Shown here piece after piece: positions 55,462-64,000 of a stretch of 64,000 nt of DNA; the stretch's first letter is position 1; each line of letters opens with the position of its first letter. Source of the DNA: Adineta steineri (taxonomy: Eukaryota; Rotifera; Eurotatoria; Adinetida; Adinetidae); contig CAJNOI010000223.1 of NCBI GenBank assembly GCA_905250115.1, positions 1 through 64,000 of the forward strand. Reading direction: 5' to 3'. A program made the position numbers and the translations under genes. Below the pieces are notes generated by a model. It worked only from the letters and a program-made list of their open reading frames with translations, had not been told where the DNA came from and did not search any database.

Positions 55462-58400
55462 TCATTGTCGAGCGAAAAATCGTCGATATCTTTTTATCGA
55501 TTTCAGAAATGCCTTCTTATACAACGCCGATGGTAGAATATAAATGACAAAGATCAATGCTGATGGAATAAATGAAATAAAATAACTTGAAAGATATAAC
55601 CAAGTATTATTCGTTGTTTTCACACATCTAAACAATAACGAAATGACAAAAAGAGGAATTCCAAGAATGACCAGAACTATTGGACTGATGATTAAATGTT
55701 TATGTTCATGAAATTGTTCTTTGAGATGTTCATAATAAGTATTGGAAGTTAGCCTTGCTGCTCGTCGGCGAGCAACACTAATGATGATGTATAAAGCTGA
55801 AATGAGATTGATACCAAAGGGTATCATGAAATGACAGAACATATTAGCTGTCATGACCTTGTATAAGAGTTCAGAATAAAGAGTGACACACAAGAGACGT
55901 TGTTCTTCCTGATCATCGAATAAATCTCGAGCCTTCCACTCGAAAATATGTGTACCAATAATCACCATCGGCAAGAAAATAATTATTACTCGAGCAAATT
56001 TTTTACTAAGCGGCTTATTAAAATATATTCCTTTCCAAGTATTCACTGCTCGTTCGATCGCTACGCAAGCACTCAGCCAACTATTCATCCATAAGGAAGT
56101 TTTAAGCAGAGGTTCTATTACTAAACATCCAACACGAAGACCAGATCGACTAGTTGATAAATTCATTTGAGTGAGTAGTACAAACAAAAATTTAATTAGT
56201 AACATAGTCATAGTTAAAATAGAAATGATTGATGACGTAAGAAGATAAATTCCACATCCTACAGTACGGGTATCTTCCTGTCGGAATGTTAGCAATGAGA
56301 GAGCACTACTAATCAGACCTATGACAAATAAAAGCACCGTAACAAACATGCCTACTTTGATCAAAGGTGATTGATTTTTTAAATCAACATTTGGTCGAAT
56401 TGCGTAACGCAAAATATCGTCCAGTGTCAATCCGATTCCTTTCGCCTGGAATTGGCATCGATCGCCGAAGAAACAGTCAATACATTCACATACAGTTGTT
56501 ACAGGACATGTTGGATCATTTTGTAAACATTGTCCATCATTGAGACAATGAACATTTTCTCGGCATTGAAAGTTATGTTTATGATTGAAGGCAAAACAAT
56601 TGGCATGATGTTCTGTTGTACATAAACACATATAAGATTCATCAAAGAAACATTTTAAGTTAAGACGGTTTAGACATACAGTATGATAATATTTAATTCG
56701 TCGAATTCGAGGCAATTTGATTTGTTTAGAATCGAGAAGTTCATTAACGGAAGGACATCGTCGAGTTGAATCGATTGATGTTGAGATGTTGGACATAAGA
56801 GAGTGCTGAAGAACAGCTAACAAATACTTAGCATTGATCCAAATGAACACAATTTGAAATGGATTCTGTAAATATAATGTGACACTGCTCTGCATTTTTA
56901 TCAATTTTTTAAGTACGATTTCACGTATTGTTGGTGGTCCTGAAGAATCAAGTGAATAAGTATATGCTATTAGATATGATGACATTTCTCTATCATTAAA
57001 AGCGATATATAATCGTGCTTTTAGACGTTCACATTTTTTTCCTTGAAATTCCTCTGGACATAAGCATTCGTAACTATTATCAGCCATTTGTTCACCAGTA
57101 ACAATGCATACACCATTGTTTTGACAATAATTGATTGGACATGAGTGTTTGAGCAAACAACGGTTACCAAATTTTGTAAGAGGACAAATACAGATCGATC
57201 GATTATAAGCACTATCAGCACAAATTGAATCGGATGAACAATCATTACAATCAATAGGTATATGACATCGAGCACCAGTCCAACCTCTCTTACAACGACA
57301 GAAGAATTTTTCTTCATTCATATATTTCATACAAATACCATGTTCACATGTAAGAGTACAAAAACCAGAACGAATAGTTTGATTTGATGCTAAAGTTAAT
57401 ACAACAGCGAGTCGATTCACTGGTAGAAAATTGAATTGAACTTTGAAATACCAACTAGTAATGTATTCCAACGAAATCTTATGGTAAACATCAATATGAA
57501 GGCTATAATTTTTCGTAACATCCTTCGGCCTTGTTGAATACAGAAAATACTTTTCAAACGGTTGACCACATGCTATCTTTGAAACGTAAATGATTTGTTC
57601 ATAAGAGTGTATTTCTTCTCGATTATTATCATCATCAATTAGTTTAATGAAAACAGCATAGATACGATGTGTATTAATGGCTAATAATGTTAATATCAAA
57701 ATTACACGTTGATTTTGATATTGACATTGATTTCCATAATAATTTGGTGGACACGTACAAGTTGAAGTGTAACTATCATTTCCTAACCATAGATGTACGA
57801 GTGAACCACGTGTACATTGTGATGATGGAAGGTAAATATGTGGTAATTTTCGTGTCGAATAAACAACCGGATTGATCGTTGTATTGTCAATGAATGGATA
57901 GATTTCAGCTGTTTTTAATGTAAATGGAACACGCTCTAATGCACCAGAATAACAAAGCTTATTTTCTAGATCAGAAGGATTATAATAAGCCCATTCCCTA
58001 CATACTTCTTCGTAGAATATTTCACCATTTGAATCACATACTATAAAAGATTCGATACATTGAGTATCATATAAACAACGAAAACCATATGAGATTCCAC
58101 TATAGTAATTGGCTGTTTGACATAACTGAAGTTCATCTAATCCACCAAGACAATCAACAATACCATTTCTAACTTCAGTTGCTGGCAAGCAGATCGTCGT
58201 ATAATTATATGGCGATATACATTCAAAGAAATGACGAGAGCAATTCGATGGTCGACAGTTTTCTTCATCGTCACCATTTCGACAACTCCAAAATCCATCA
58301 CATCGAGTATAAACATTATTACAAGGCCAATATTCACAGTTACTTTCATCGGTATGATTTTCTCCATTAATCAATTCAGGTAGAATATCAATGACCCCAT

Positions 58401-59973
58401 CACATATTTGATTGAATAAGATCTTATCAATACTCTTCCTGTCATTTTCTATAGATGGACAACCAGACGATTGAAGTATTGGCGATCGACATCGAACTTC
58501 ATTTGTACAGGTAAAACGACGAGGATCATGAAGTGAACAACTTAATTCAAAATCTTCTTCGTCATCTTTCCAATAACAATCAATGATATCATCAGCAATA
58601 CGATGTTTTGAAATATATTTAGAAGTATTTCGACATTGGTACAATGATGAATGTTTCGAGTAGTCTTGATCGATGTATCGACTAGTACAACCATAAAAAT
58701 AAGGTTTGATGATATCAATCATTTCTTTCCAGGTAGAATATCCCTCGTTGGATTTCAGTCCCATTTGATAAGCAGAGCGACATGTATGGGATTTGTAACG
58801 AAATGATGGTGTAAGGTAAGTGCATAATTGTTCATCATAGCAAACATAATTTGGTAATAGAATTGAATAAGTATTCACTTCTAAAATTTGTTGTGGTTGA
58901 TAGAGAAAATAAATATGACCAAGAAGAACAGGATTGATAGGAAATTGAGTGAAATAATCACATTTATGAAGAGAAGAAAGTATATGAGTAGATTGAAAAA
59001 ATTCGTCGCAGAACGGCTGATTGATTTGATGGATTAATTGAGTAAGACAAACCATAGCAACCCAACAATGATATGATAAATTACCTTGGATAGTCAATGA
59101 TTTGTATAACATAATATGTCTTTCATTAAAGCATTCATCGAAATCGTTTACACATTGTCCATCTCCACATGAGAATTTCTTCGGACCAGGTGGACATGCA
59201 TTTTCCTCGCAATAAAATAGATCACGTATAGAATCTTGACTAGGGCAAGGAGACTGATTCGAGAAATCTGATTGATCGAGACATCTTGCAGCAAACTGCT
59301 TAAATTTCCAATAATATTCCGGAATACATTGTCCATTGTGACATCGATATTCATCTGATTTACATTCATTTATTTCTAATTCAAAACAATTTGCTTCATC
59401 AACACCGTTATTAAGACAATCAATTCGTCCATCACATATCTCACGCCAATCAAGACAAAGAAATGGTCCACCACGATCACACTCTAATAAAATGTAACAT
59501 GTGTGTCCTGTAGTAAGAGCAGGGAATTCGAATTCATTGGTTTCAAGAGAATATTGACATCGAGGTCCAAACCAAGGTGATGTACAATTAAAGAATAATT
59601 GATTCGATTGAAGAGATTTATTTTGTTGATGAAGATAGTATTGATATTGTTCAGCAACATCGATCGAAGCAGACCAAATGAAGACATCATAAGCAGTGAC
59701 ATTCATTTGGAATAATTGATCAAATGTATAATTTTGATCCCGTGTATTGATGAAGTCTATTGTTGTGATTTGAGTATCGTCTGTCGGTCTGAAACAATAT
59801 TCAGTTTTTGTTGGTACATCTAATACCACTGAATAGTAATAGATACAATCATACGGTAAATGACTGGTAACATAGAAATTGAAAGAACAGTCAACTGTTA
59901 TCCAGAAAAAAAATATTGGCCACACAAACGACAACATCTCTCTATTATGAAATGATCTGCATCCTTTGTACAC
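55462..59973 (-). CDS. Intronless LDLa/EGF/7TM receptor, 1503 aa (paralogue)
   Basis: Same order as the protein at 24635-29356. A signal peptide is followed by an N-terminal module ending FFNCTSPWFGPRCQYS. LDLa repeats begin with CLDWREICDGRIDCLNNGVDE (about 172-195), and more follow (YRCHNGQCIPEYY, FSCGDGQCVND, and again around residues 480-600). EGF-like domains lie at about 871-980 (HGICMKY, FCRCKRGWTGARCH, CQNNGVC, CLCPEEFQGKKCER) and about 1140-1173. A 7TM domain starts at about residue 1203, with TM3 ending CVAIERAVNTWKG. The two genes share long stretches such as CLDWREICDG and the EGF/7TM junction, so they are duplicates. The one here has extra Cys in the LDLa zone. Both lack introns, as expected if one arose by retroposition and then duplicated. 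Confidence 0.9.
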   Translation of the reverse strand: MYKGCRSFHNREMLSFVWPIFFFWITVDCSFNFYVTSHLPYDCIYYYSVVLDVPTKTEYCFRPTDDTQITTIDFINTRDQNYTFDQLFQMNVTAYDVFIWSASIDVAEQYQYYLHQQNKSLQSNQLFFNCTSPWFGPRCQYSLETNEFEFPALTTGHTCYILLECDRGGPFLCLDWREICDGRIDCLNNGVDEANCFELEINECKSDEYRCHNGQCIPEYYWKFKQFAARCLDQSDFSNQSPCPSQDSIRDLFYCEENACPPGPKKFSCGDGQCVNDFDECFNERHIMLYKSLTIQGNLSYHCWVAMVCLTQLIHQINQPFCDEFFQSTHILSSLHKCDYFTQFPINPVLLGHIYFLYQPQQILEVNTYSILLPNYVCYDEQLCTYLTPSFRYKSHTCRSAYQMGLKSNEGYSTWKEMIDIIKPYFYGCTSRYIDQDYSKHSSLYQCRNTSKYISKHRIADDIIDCYWKDDEEDFELSCSLHDPRRFTCTNEVRCRSPILQSSGCPSIENDRKSIDKILFNQICDGVIDILPELINGENHTDESNCEYWPCNNVYTRCDGFWSCRNGDDEENCRPSNCSRHFFECISPYNYTTICLPATEVRNGIVDCLGGLDELQLCQTANYYSGISYGFRCLYDTQCIESFIVCDSNGEIFYEEVCREWAYYNPSDLENKLCYSGALERVPFTLKTAEIYPFIDNTTINPVVYSTRKLPHIYLPSSQCTRGSLVHLWLGNDSYTSTCTCPPNYYGNQCQYQNQRVILILTLLAINTHRIYAVFIKLIDDDNNREEIHSYEQIIYVSKIACGQPFEKYFLYSTRPKDVTKNYSLHIDVYHKISLEYITSWYFKVQFNFLPVNRLAVVLTLASNQTIRSGFCTLTCEHGICMKYMNEEKFFCRCKRGWTGARCHIPIDCNDCSSDSICADSAYNRSICICPLTKFGNRCLLKHSCPINYCQNNGVCIVTGEQMADNSYECLCPEEFQGKKCERLKARLYIAFNDREMSSYLIAYTYSLDSSGPPTIREIVLKKLIKMQSSVTLYLQNPFQIVFIWINAKYLLAVLQHSLMSNISTSIDSTRRCPSVNELLDSKQIKLPRIRRIKYYHTVCLNRLNLKCFFDESYMCLCTTEHHANCFAFNHKHNFQCRENVHCLNDGQCLQNDPTCPVTTVCECIDCFFGDRCQFQAKGIGLTLDDILRYAIRPNVDLKNQSPLIKVGMFVTVLLFVIGLISSALSLLTFRQEDTRTVGCGIYLLTSSIISILTMTMLLIKFLFVLLTQMNLSTSRSGLRVGCLVIEPLLKTSLWMNSWLSACVAIERAVNTWKGIYFNKPLSKKFARVIIIFLPMVIIGTHIFEWKARDLFDDQEEQRLLCVTLYSELLYKVMTANMFCHFMIPFGINLISALYIIISVARRRAARLTSNTYYEHLKEQFHEHKHLIISPIVLVILGIPLFVISLLFRCVKTTNNTWLYLSSYFISFIPSALIFVIYILPSALYKKAFLKSIKRYRRFFARQ

Positions 59974-60173
59974 TAAGATTTTTCTATTTTAATAATAAAA
60001 AAAACTCATACGCTATATATATATATATTTATAATAACCGCACGCTGTGATAATGTTGTGAATACTGTCATCGGATTTTCTTTTATGTTCATAAGTCTTT
60101 GATTAATGCTTTTCTAGTGGATCATTTTTATGACTAGCAATAAGAAATAAATGTAGTAATGACATTTCAGCCA

Positions 60174-60491
60174 TTTCACATGTGCTGTTTGCGGTCTATT
60201 TGATGATTTCAAGGACGTTAAGATAGATTATCACAAGGCTAAACCAGAAAAACAGAGTTGTTGAGAATATTATGAATGATCTATTCCATTCGTGCAAAGA
60301 TTTCTTCATTCATTATTTGAAGAAAAACGCCCAAGAATCATTCTGTTATGAGTTTCTTGATTATGAATATACTATTATTAGCATTTTGTAGTCGATATTG
60401 TAAGAGAGTAACATGAAGCATTTGTAGAACGTTATAAGGGTCGATCGAATTCAAAACTTCCTTCATTTATTGAAAAGACAATAATGTGATA
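60174..60491 (+). pseudogene. Degenerate coding remnant with Cys pair
   Basis: One frame reads FTCAVCGLFDDFKDVKIDY and KPEKQSC before a TGA. A later frame reads DIVRE then a stop, then HEAFVERYKGRSNSKLPSFI. Stops and a shift separate the parts. The C-x2-C segment suggests a zinc-binding protein, perhaps of an endonuclease or transposon type, but no family was recognised. Confidence 0.3.
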
Positions 60492-61036
60492 CAAAAAAGT
60501 GAAAAATATTTCTAACACATTTCGAATAGAACATAATTTTAATGTGTTCAAATTAAAGATATTTGAACGAATATAAGATGTATAATCTTTTTATTCATTC
60601 TATTTTTATTCGTTGTTAAAAATTGTCTCGCTCTATTTTAAACTGTTGTGTATAAGCTGATGATTGTCTCTCAACGATTTTGCGTTTGATGAATGTATGC
60701 ATGTATGCTTACTTTATTTTCTTTTCTCAGACAGGTAAAAAGCATGATGCAATCACACAATATTTTTTTTCACATTCTCTCCTTTTCTGTGTAAATGGTT
60801 AATCATTTCTGACGATTATACCGAAAGGAGAAGGAATAATAACAGAAATAAATTGAAAATGTCGATTATACGAAATGTTTTCGTTCATTTCATTGGCAGT
60901 CTTTTAAAAATTGACTCTATATTTGTAACAAAGATATGATGTTTATTGAAATACTCGGTTTCGGGAACCGGAATGATGAGCACAGGAAAGTTAAGCGCAA
61001 ATAAAATAAAAAAGCCTGATCTTGAAGGCATGGCTA

Positions 61037-61207
61037 GAGTGTGTGTGTGTGTGGGTGAGTATGGTGTGAGGGTGGGTGTGGGTATAGTTGTGGATGTGCG
61101 TGTGGGTGTAGGTGTAGATGTAGATGTGGGTGTCGGTGTGGAGGTGGGTGTGGGTGTGGGGGTGGGGGTGGGGGTGGGGGTGAGTATGAGTGTGGGTTGA
61201 TGTGGGT
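61037..61207 (+). repeat. Interstitial telomere-like G-rich tract
   Basis: About 170 bp of GTGGGT/GTGTGG-type hexamers, including 'ggtgggtgtgggtgtggg' and 'ggtgggggtgggggtggg'. The C-rich complement at 61263-61303 follows, so the pair forms a large imperfect inverted repeat. Confidence 0.85.
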
Positions 61208-61571
61208 GTCGGTATGAATGTGGGCGGGGTGACTGTAAATATTATATTTTTTTGTAATTAACATATGCATCCACACAAACCCCACTCACACCCACACCCT
61301 AGATTGATCTTTTATAGGAGACTAGGCCTTTTTATTTGATTTGCGCTTAACTTTCCTGTGCTCCTCGTTCACCAACTCCTCGGTTTCATATTGTTTAACT
61401 TGTCTGCGGTTATTTCTTACAACGATTCATTTCTGAATGATAGAGATAATCCGCTCACAATGTTTCATGACATTCTCGTTTATTATGAAAGCTCAATTCG
61501 ATTAGATTATATTTCTTGATTATTAATAAAAAATTATGCATAAAATTTAAGAATAAAAGTTTGTCAAGTTC

Positions 61572-61963
61572 TTATGGCTTGGGCGTGTGAGTTCGTCGAC
61601 AACGTCCCACCGGTCCTGCGCAGATAAGGCTGCTCACGAAGCCTTGTCTACCACTTGGTAGATAAAGATGATACCATACAGCACTAGTGATATCTGCACG
61701 AGTTGTTGGTTCTCCGATGACATGGCAATCGGAGGTATAAGTATATTCACGAAAAACAGTACCGATCACAGTACAAGTATCAGCCGCACATGAATGAGCA
61801 CGGCCCGAGTGCTGGCATGAAACAGTTCCATTTATGTTCTATAAGAATAGAATTAAAATTAAACTTGAAAAACATATCCTATTATTAGTTTTCATACTTG
61901 ACCATTGATATATATCGTGCACAAAAGCACAATAAACATCAAAATGATGATTTTCATTGCCAT
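61572..61963 (-). CDS. Secreted Cys-rich SH3-like protein, 110 aa
   Basis: Exon 1 (61898-61963) is a complete signal peptide (MAMKIIILMFIVLLCTIYING). Exon 2 (61572-61838) joins in phase 0 and ends at a TAA. The mature part has five to six Cys (SCQHSG, SCAADTCTV, DCHVIG, LICAGPVGRC). It contains a bacterial-SH3-like core: ADITSAVWYHLYLPSGRQGF, then VSSLICAG. SH3b domains usually bind peptidoglycan or similar polymers, and secreted forms are common in Actinobacteria, so a bacterial-derived cell-wall or mucus-binding role is possible. The SH3b call rests on the WYHL-SGRQGFVSS pattern only. Confidence 0.75.
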
Positions 61964-64000
61964 TGATATGTATGACGTCGACGTTTGGTTTTTTGGTAGA
62001 TGATCAACTGCATTGCCAATAGCAGCTATTATATACCGACGAAATGGAATTCTTCCTAGCATGAATCCGTCATGCAACTGTGTATTTTCGCAATTGTCAC
62101 TCAATGGGTAATATTTTTTGTCGATGTATAAAAAATAATACATATGACTTCCTATACAGAATGCTCACAGCATGGCATTAAAAGCAAACAGTAGCCAGAA
62201 GCGTTGGAAGAAATCAGAATGACTCATGAATAATTAAACGAATATTTCCAAGAAATATTTTTGTAATGATTTTTAAGTGTATGCTTTGTTTGTATTTTTT
62301 CGGCGATTTTTTTGCTCAGGTGAAGTGAATACAAATTACGTATGCAGATTTCGCAACGTAACATACACCTCCGTCAATATTCCGTTTGCATAATCCATCA
62401 TCATTATTCATTTGAATAATTCCTTTACTGATGTTCTTCTTTCCCGATATGGAAAAGAATCGTTTACTTTATTTTAATGTTTCTTTTCATATTTAAGTAG
62501 TTGATAAATTTTTCGGTTAGAAAAATACTTACACTTGTCACTTGGTTTTTATTTCCAACTTTCTTTTGCAATTAGCCCACAACGGTATTTCCTTTCTGTT
62601 TCATACTACGTTATGCAATAGATCCCCTGAAGCAATATAAACATTTGCATACTGATTGTTCAAAGTACGTTATAAGTTTTTTCCTTTTCTGTTTGTTATT
62701 CATCATATTTTTCAAAATTCCATGATCAACAGACGATTATTCATATTAACATTATGTCCTAGTCTGAGAATTTCATTTGTGTGTGTTAAATGTAAACGTG
62801 GTTGTAGTTTCAATTGGTAACGAACAACAGATTTGTGAGATGAACTTTCGATCATAGAAAAGGACTAGTCGTTTTAATATACCAAGATGTTTTTTTTTCT
62901 TTAGTTGTACTTTGTATACAATGTTACTGATGTTGTATGTAAACTCTCATTCGTTTGACTTAAAATATGATTTCGATATCATATAAAATAAAGATTAATA
63001 TATGCTCTTATTTTAAAAATTTAGAATTCATAACTACTACTACTGCTGCTGCAAACTTCAATGATTATAACACAACGTGCATTTTGTTAATCTATAATTT
63101 ACCTGTAAGTCATGAGTCATTTGTTAAACATTAAATGAAAAGGTACCATTGATTATTATTCAAGTAAGAATAATTTCGCCGAAAAGTAAGAATACAGTCA
63201 TGTAACAGAATAGAATGAATAAACCGCATATGGTTTATGCCTTATATTGACAATCAATTGAAACGACGTCTACAATATCGATTAGACTTGAAGAGTTTGT
63301 CAACCATAACTCTCGAAACCGAAAACAAAAACAATTTTTTACTTAAAGAAGCATTCATAATCTTATTCAGTTTTAATATATCTATATTTCGGTTGAAGTA
63401 CAGTAAATAGAATTCAAGCTCGTCCGAGAAATGTTGAATGATTCAAATGATCTTTATTGCGTGCTTCAAACATGATCAAACATAATTTTGGAGAATAAAT
63501 ATCTCAATTAATTCTATGATTTCATATTGGATGAAGTACATTATTACGTACTGATGAGTGTGGGTATGAGTATTAGTAACAGAAAAACCAACCATCACAC
63601 CCATACTCATTTGTCTCAAAAACGAGAAAGCAAAATCGAAAGTTAAAATGAGTCAACGCCTTCAAAATCAATTATGAAATTTCCTTTTTCATCATTTTTT
63701 TTCCAGTTTCTTACTTTTTCGCCGAAAAGTGACGAGTGCCATTATATTTACATTTTCTTTATTCATGAATCCTTTCAAGTATAGAATAAAAAAATGTTTG
63801 CACAGTGATGCAGTCGCTTACGCGGTCTATTTCTGTGGTGCCGATTAATCATTGAAATTTTATGAAATTTTTGTTTGTTGAAAAGTTCACATTATCGTCA
63901 TTTTTTGATCGGTGAACTATGTCCGTTAATGTTGTTGTACAATCATTCATTTAGGTTTCAGTTCTCAAAAAGTTTTTTTCAAACGTCAGTGTTTTATGTG
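61964..64000. other. Intergenic, window end
   Basis: No gene was found. Contains a CTA/CTG microsatellite (63033-63051) and a telomere-like hairpin at 63553-63610. Otherwise plain AT-rich sequence. Confidence 0.55.
63553..63610. repeat. Inverted repeat with telomere-like arms
   Basis: The left arm 'gatgagtgtgggtatgag' and right arm 'atcacacccatactcat' pair over most of their length around about 22 bp. Confidence 0.75.

Larger units (their letters stand above)
59974..61571. other. Intergenic with pseudogene piece and telomere-like tract
   Basis: Holds a short TA-repeat (60018-60031), a degraded coding remnant at 60174-60491, a G-rich tract at 61037-61207 and a C-rich arm at 61263-61303. No intact gene. 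Confidence 0.55.

Noticed and set aside
60946-61285. Val/Gly-rich and Pro/His-rich frames over the telomere-like tract
   Set aside because: Hexamer repeats stay open in several frames. The products are pure repeat translations.

Overview
The window looks like nuclear DNA of a small invertebrate, most probably a bdelloid rotifer (Adineta/Rotaria type). It is AT-rich, has very short introns (mostly 36-90 bp, GT-AG), and carries large bdelloid-style families: F-box proteins, ART-TPR proteins, NHL-repeat membrane proteins and lineage-specific 7TM receptors. Several genes have their best-known relatives in fungi or bacteria. TGTGGG-like telomere-type tracts and hairpins are scattered between genes. 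The organism call is inference from these features, not from a database match.

Layout. 1-16 kb: a four-helix membrane protein, a fungal-like PTR2 peptide transporter, a PKA-like kinase with altered catalytic residues, an APH-type kinase, a Thr-rich secreted protein with a possible Cys-rich C-terminal exon, a 73-aa protein, and a CipC/DUF3759-like protein with a Gln/Gly/Asn-rich tail. 16.8-22.1 kb: a ubiquitin-deiodinase fusion read through two in-frame TGA codons with a well-formed SECIS element in its 3'UTR, then an ADP-ribosyltransferase-TPR protein. 23.5-29.4 kb: a rhodopsin-like GPCR and a 1573-aa intronless LDLa/EGF/7TM receptor, whose paralogue lies at 55.5-60.0 kb. 30.8-37.7 kb: an F-box/LRR gene built from tandem 84-bp exons, a 15-exon PhoPQ-related (AprA-type) protein, and a berberine-bridge-type FAD oxidase. 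39-48 kb: three more GPCRs, an F-box protein and an NHL-repeat membrane protein. 49-62 kb: small secreted or low-complexity proteins and a second F-box protein.

Most genes act alone. What links them is setting: possibly acquired metabolic genes (peptide uptake, flavin oxidation, small-molecule phosphorylation, PhoPQ-related) sit among surface receptors and regulatory proteins, as described for HGT-rich subtelomeric regions of bdelloids. The strongest single observation is the ubiquitin-deiodinase selenoprotein: frame, exon phases, active-site context and SECIS all agree. Exon models here were worked out by hand from splice signals, reading phase and family similarity. Two 10-N gaps (12693-12702, 47590-47599) are assembly placeholders, and the second interrupts a GPCR.
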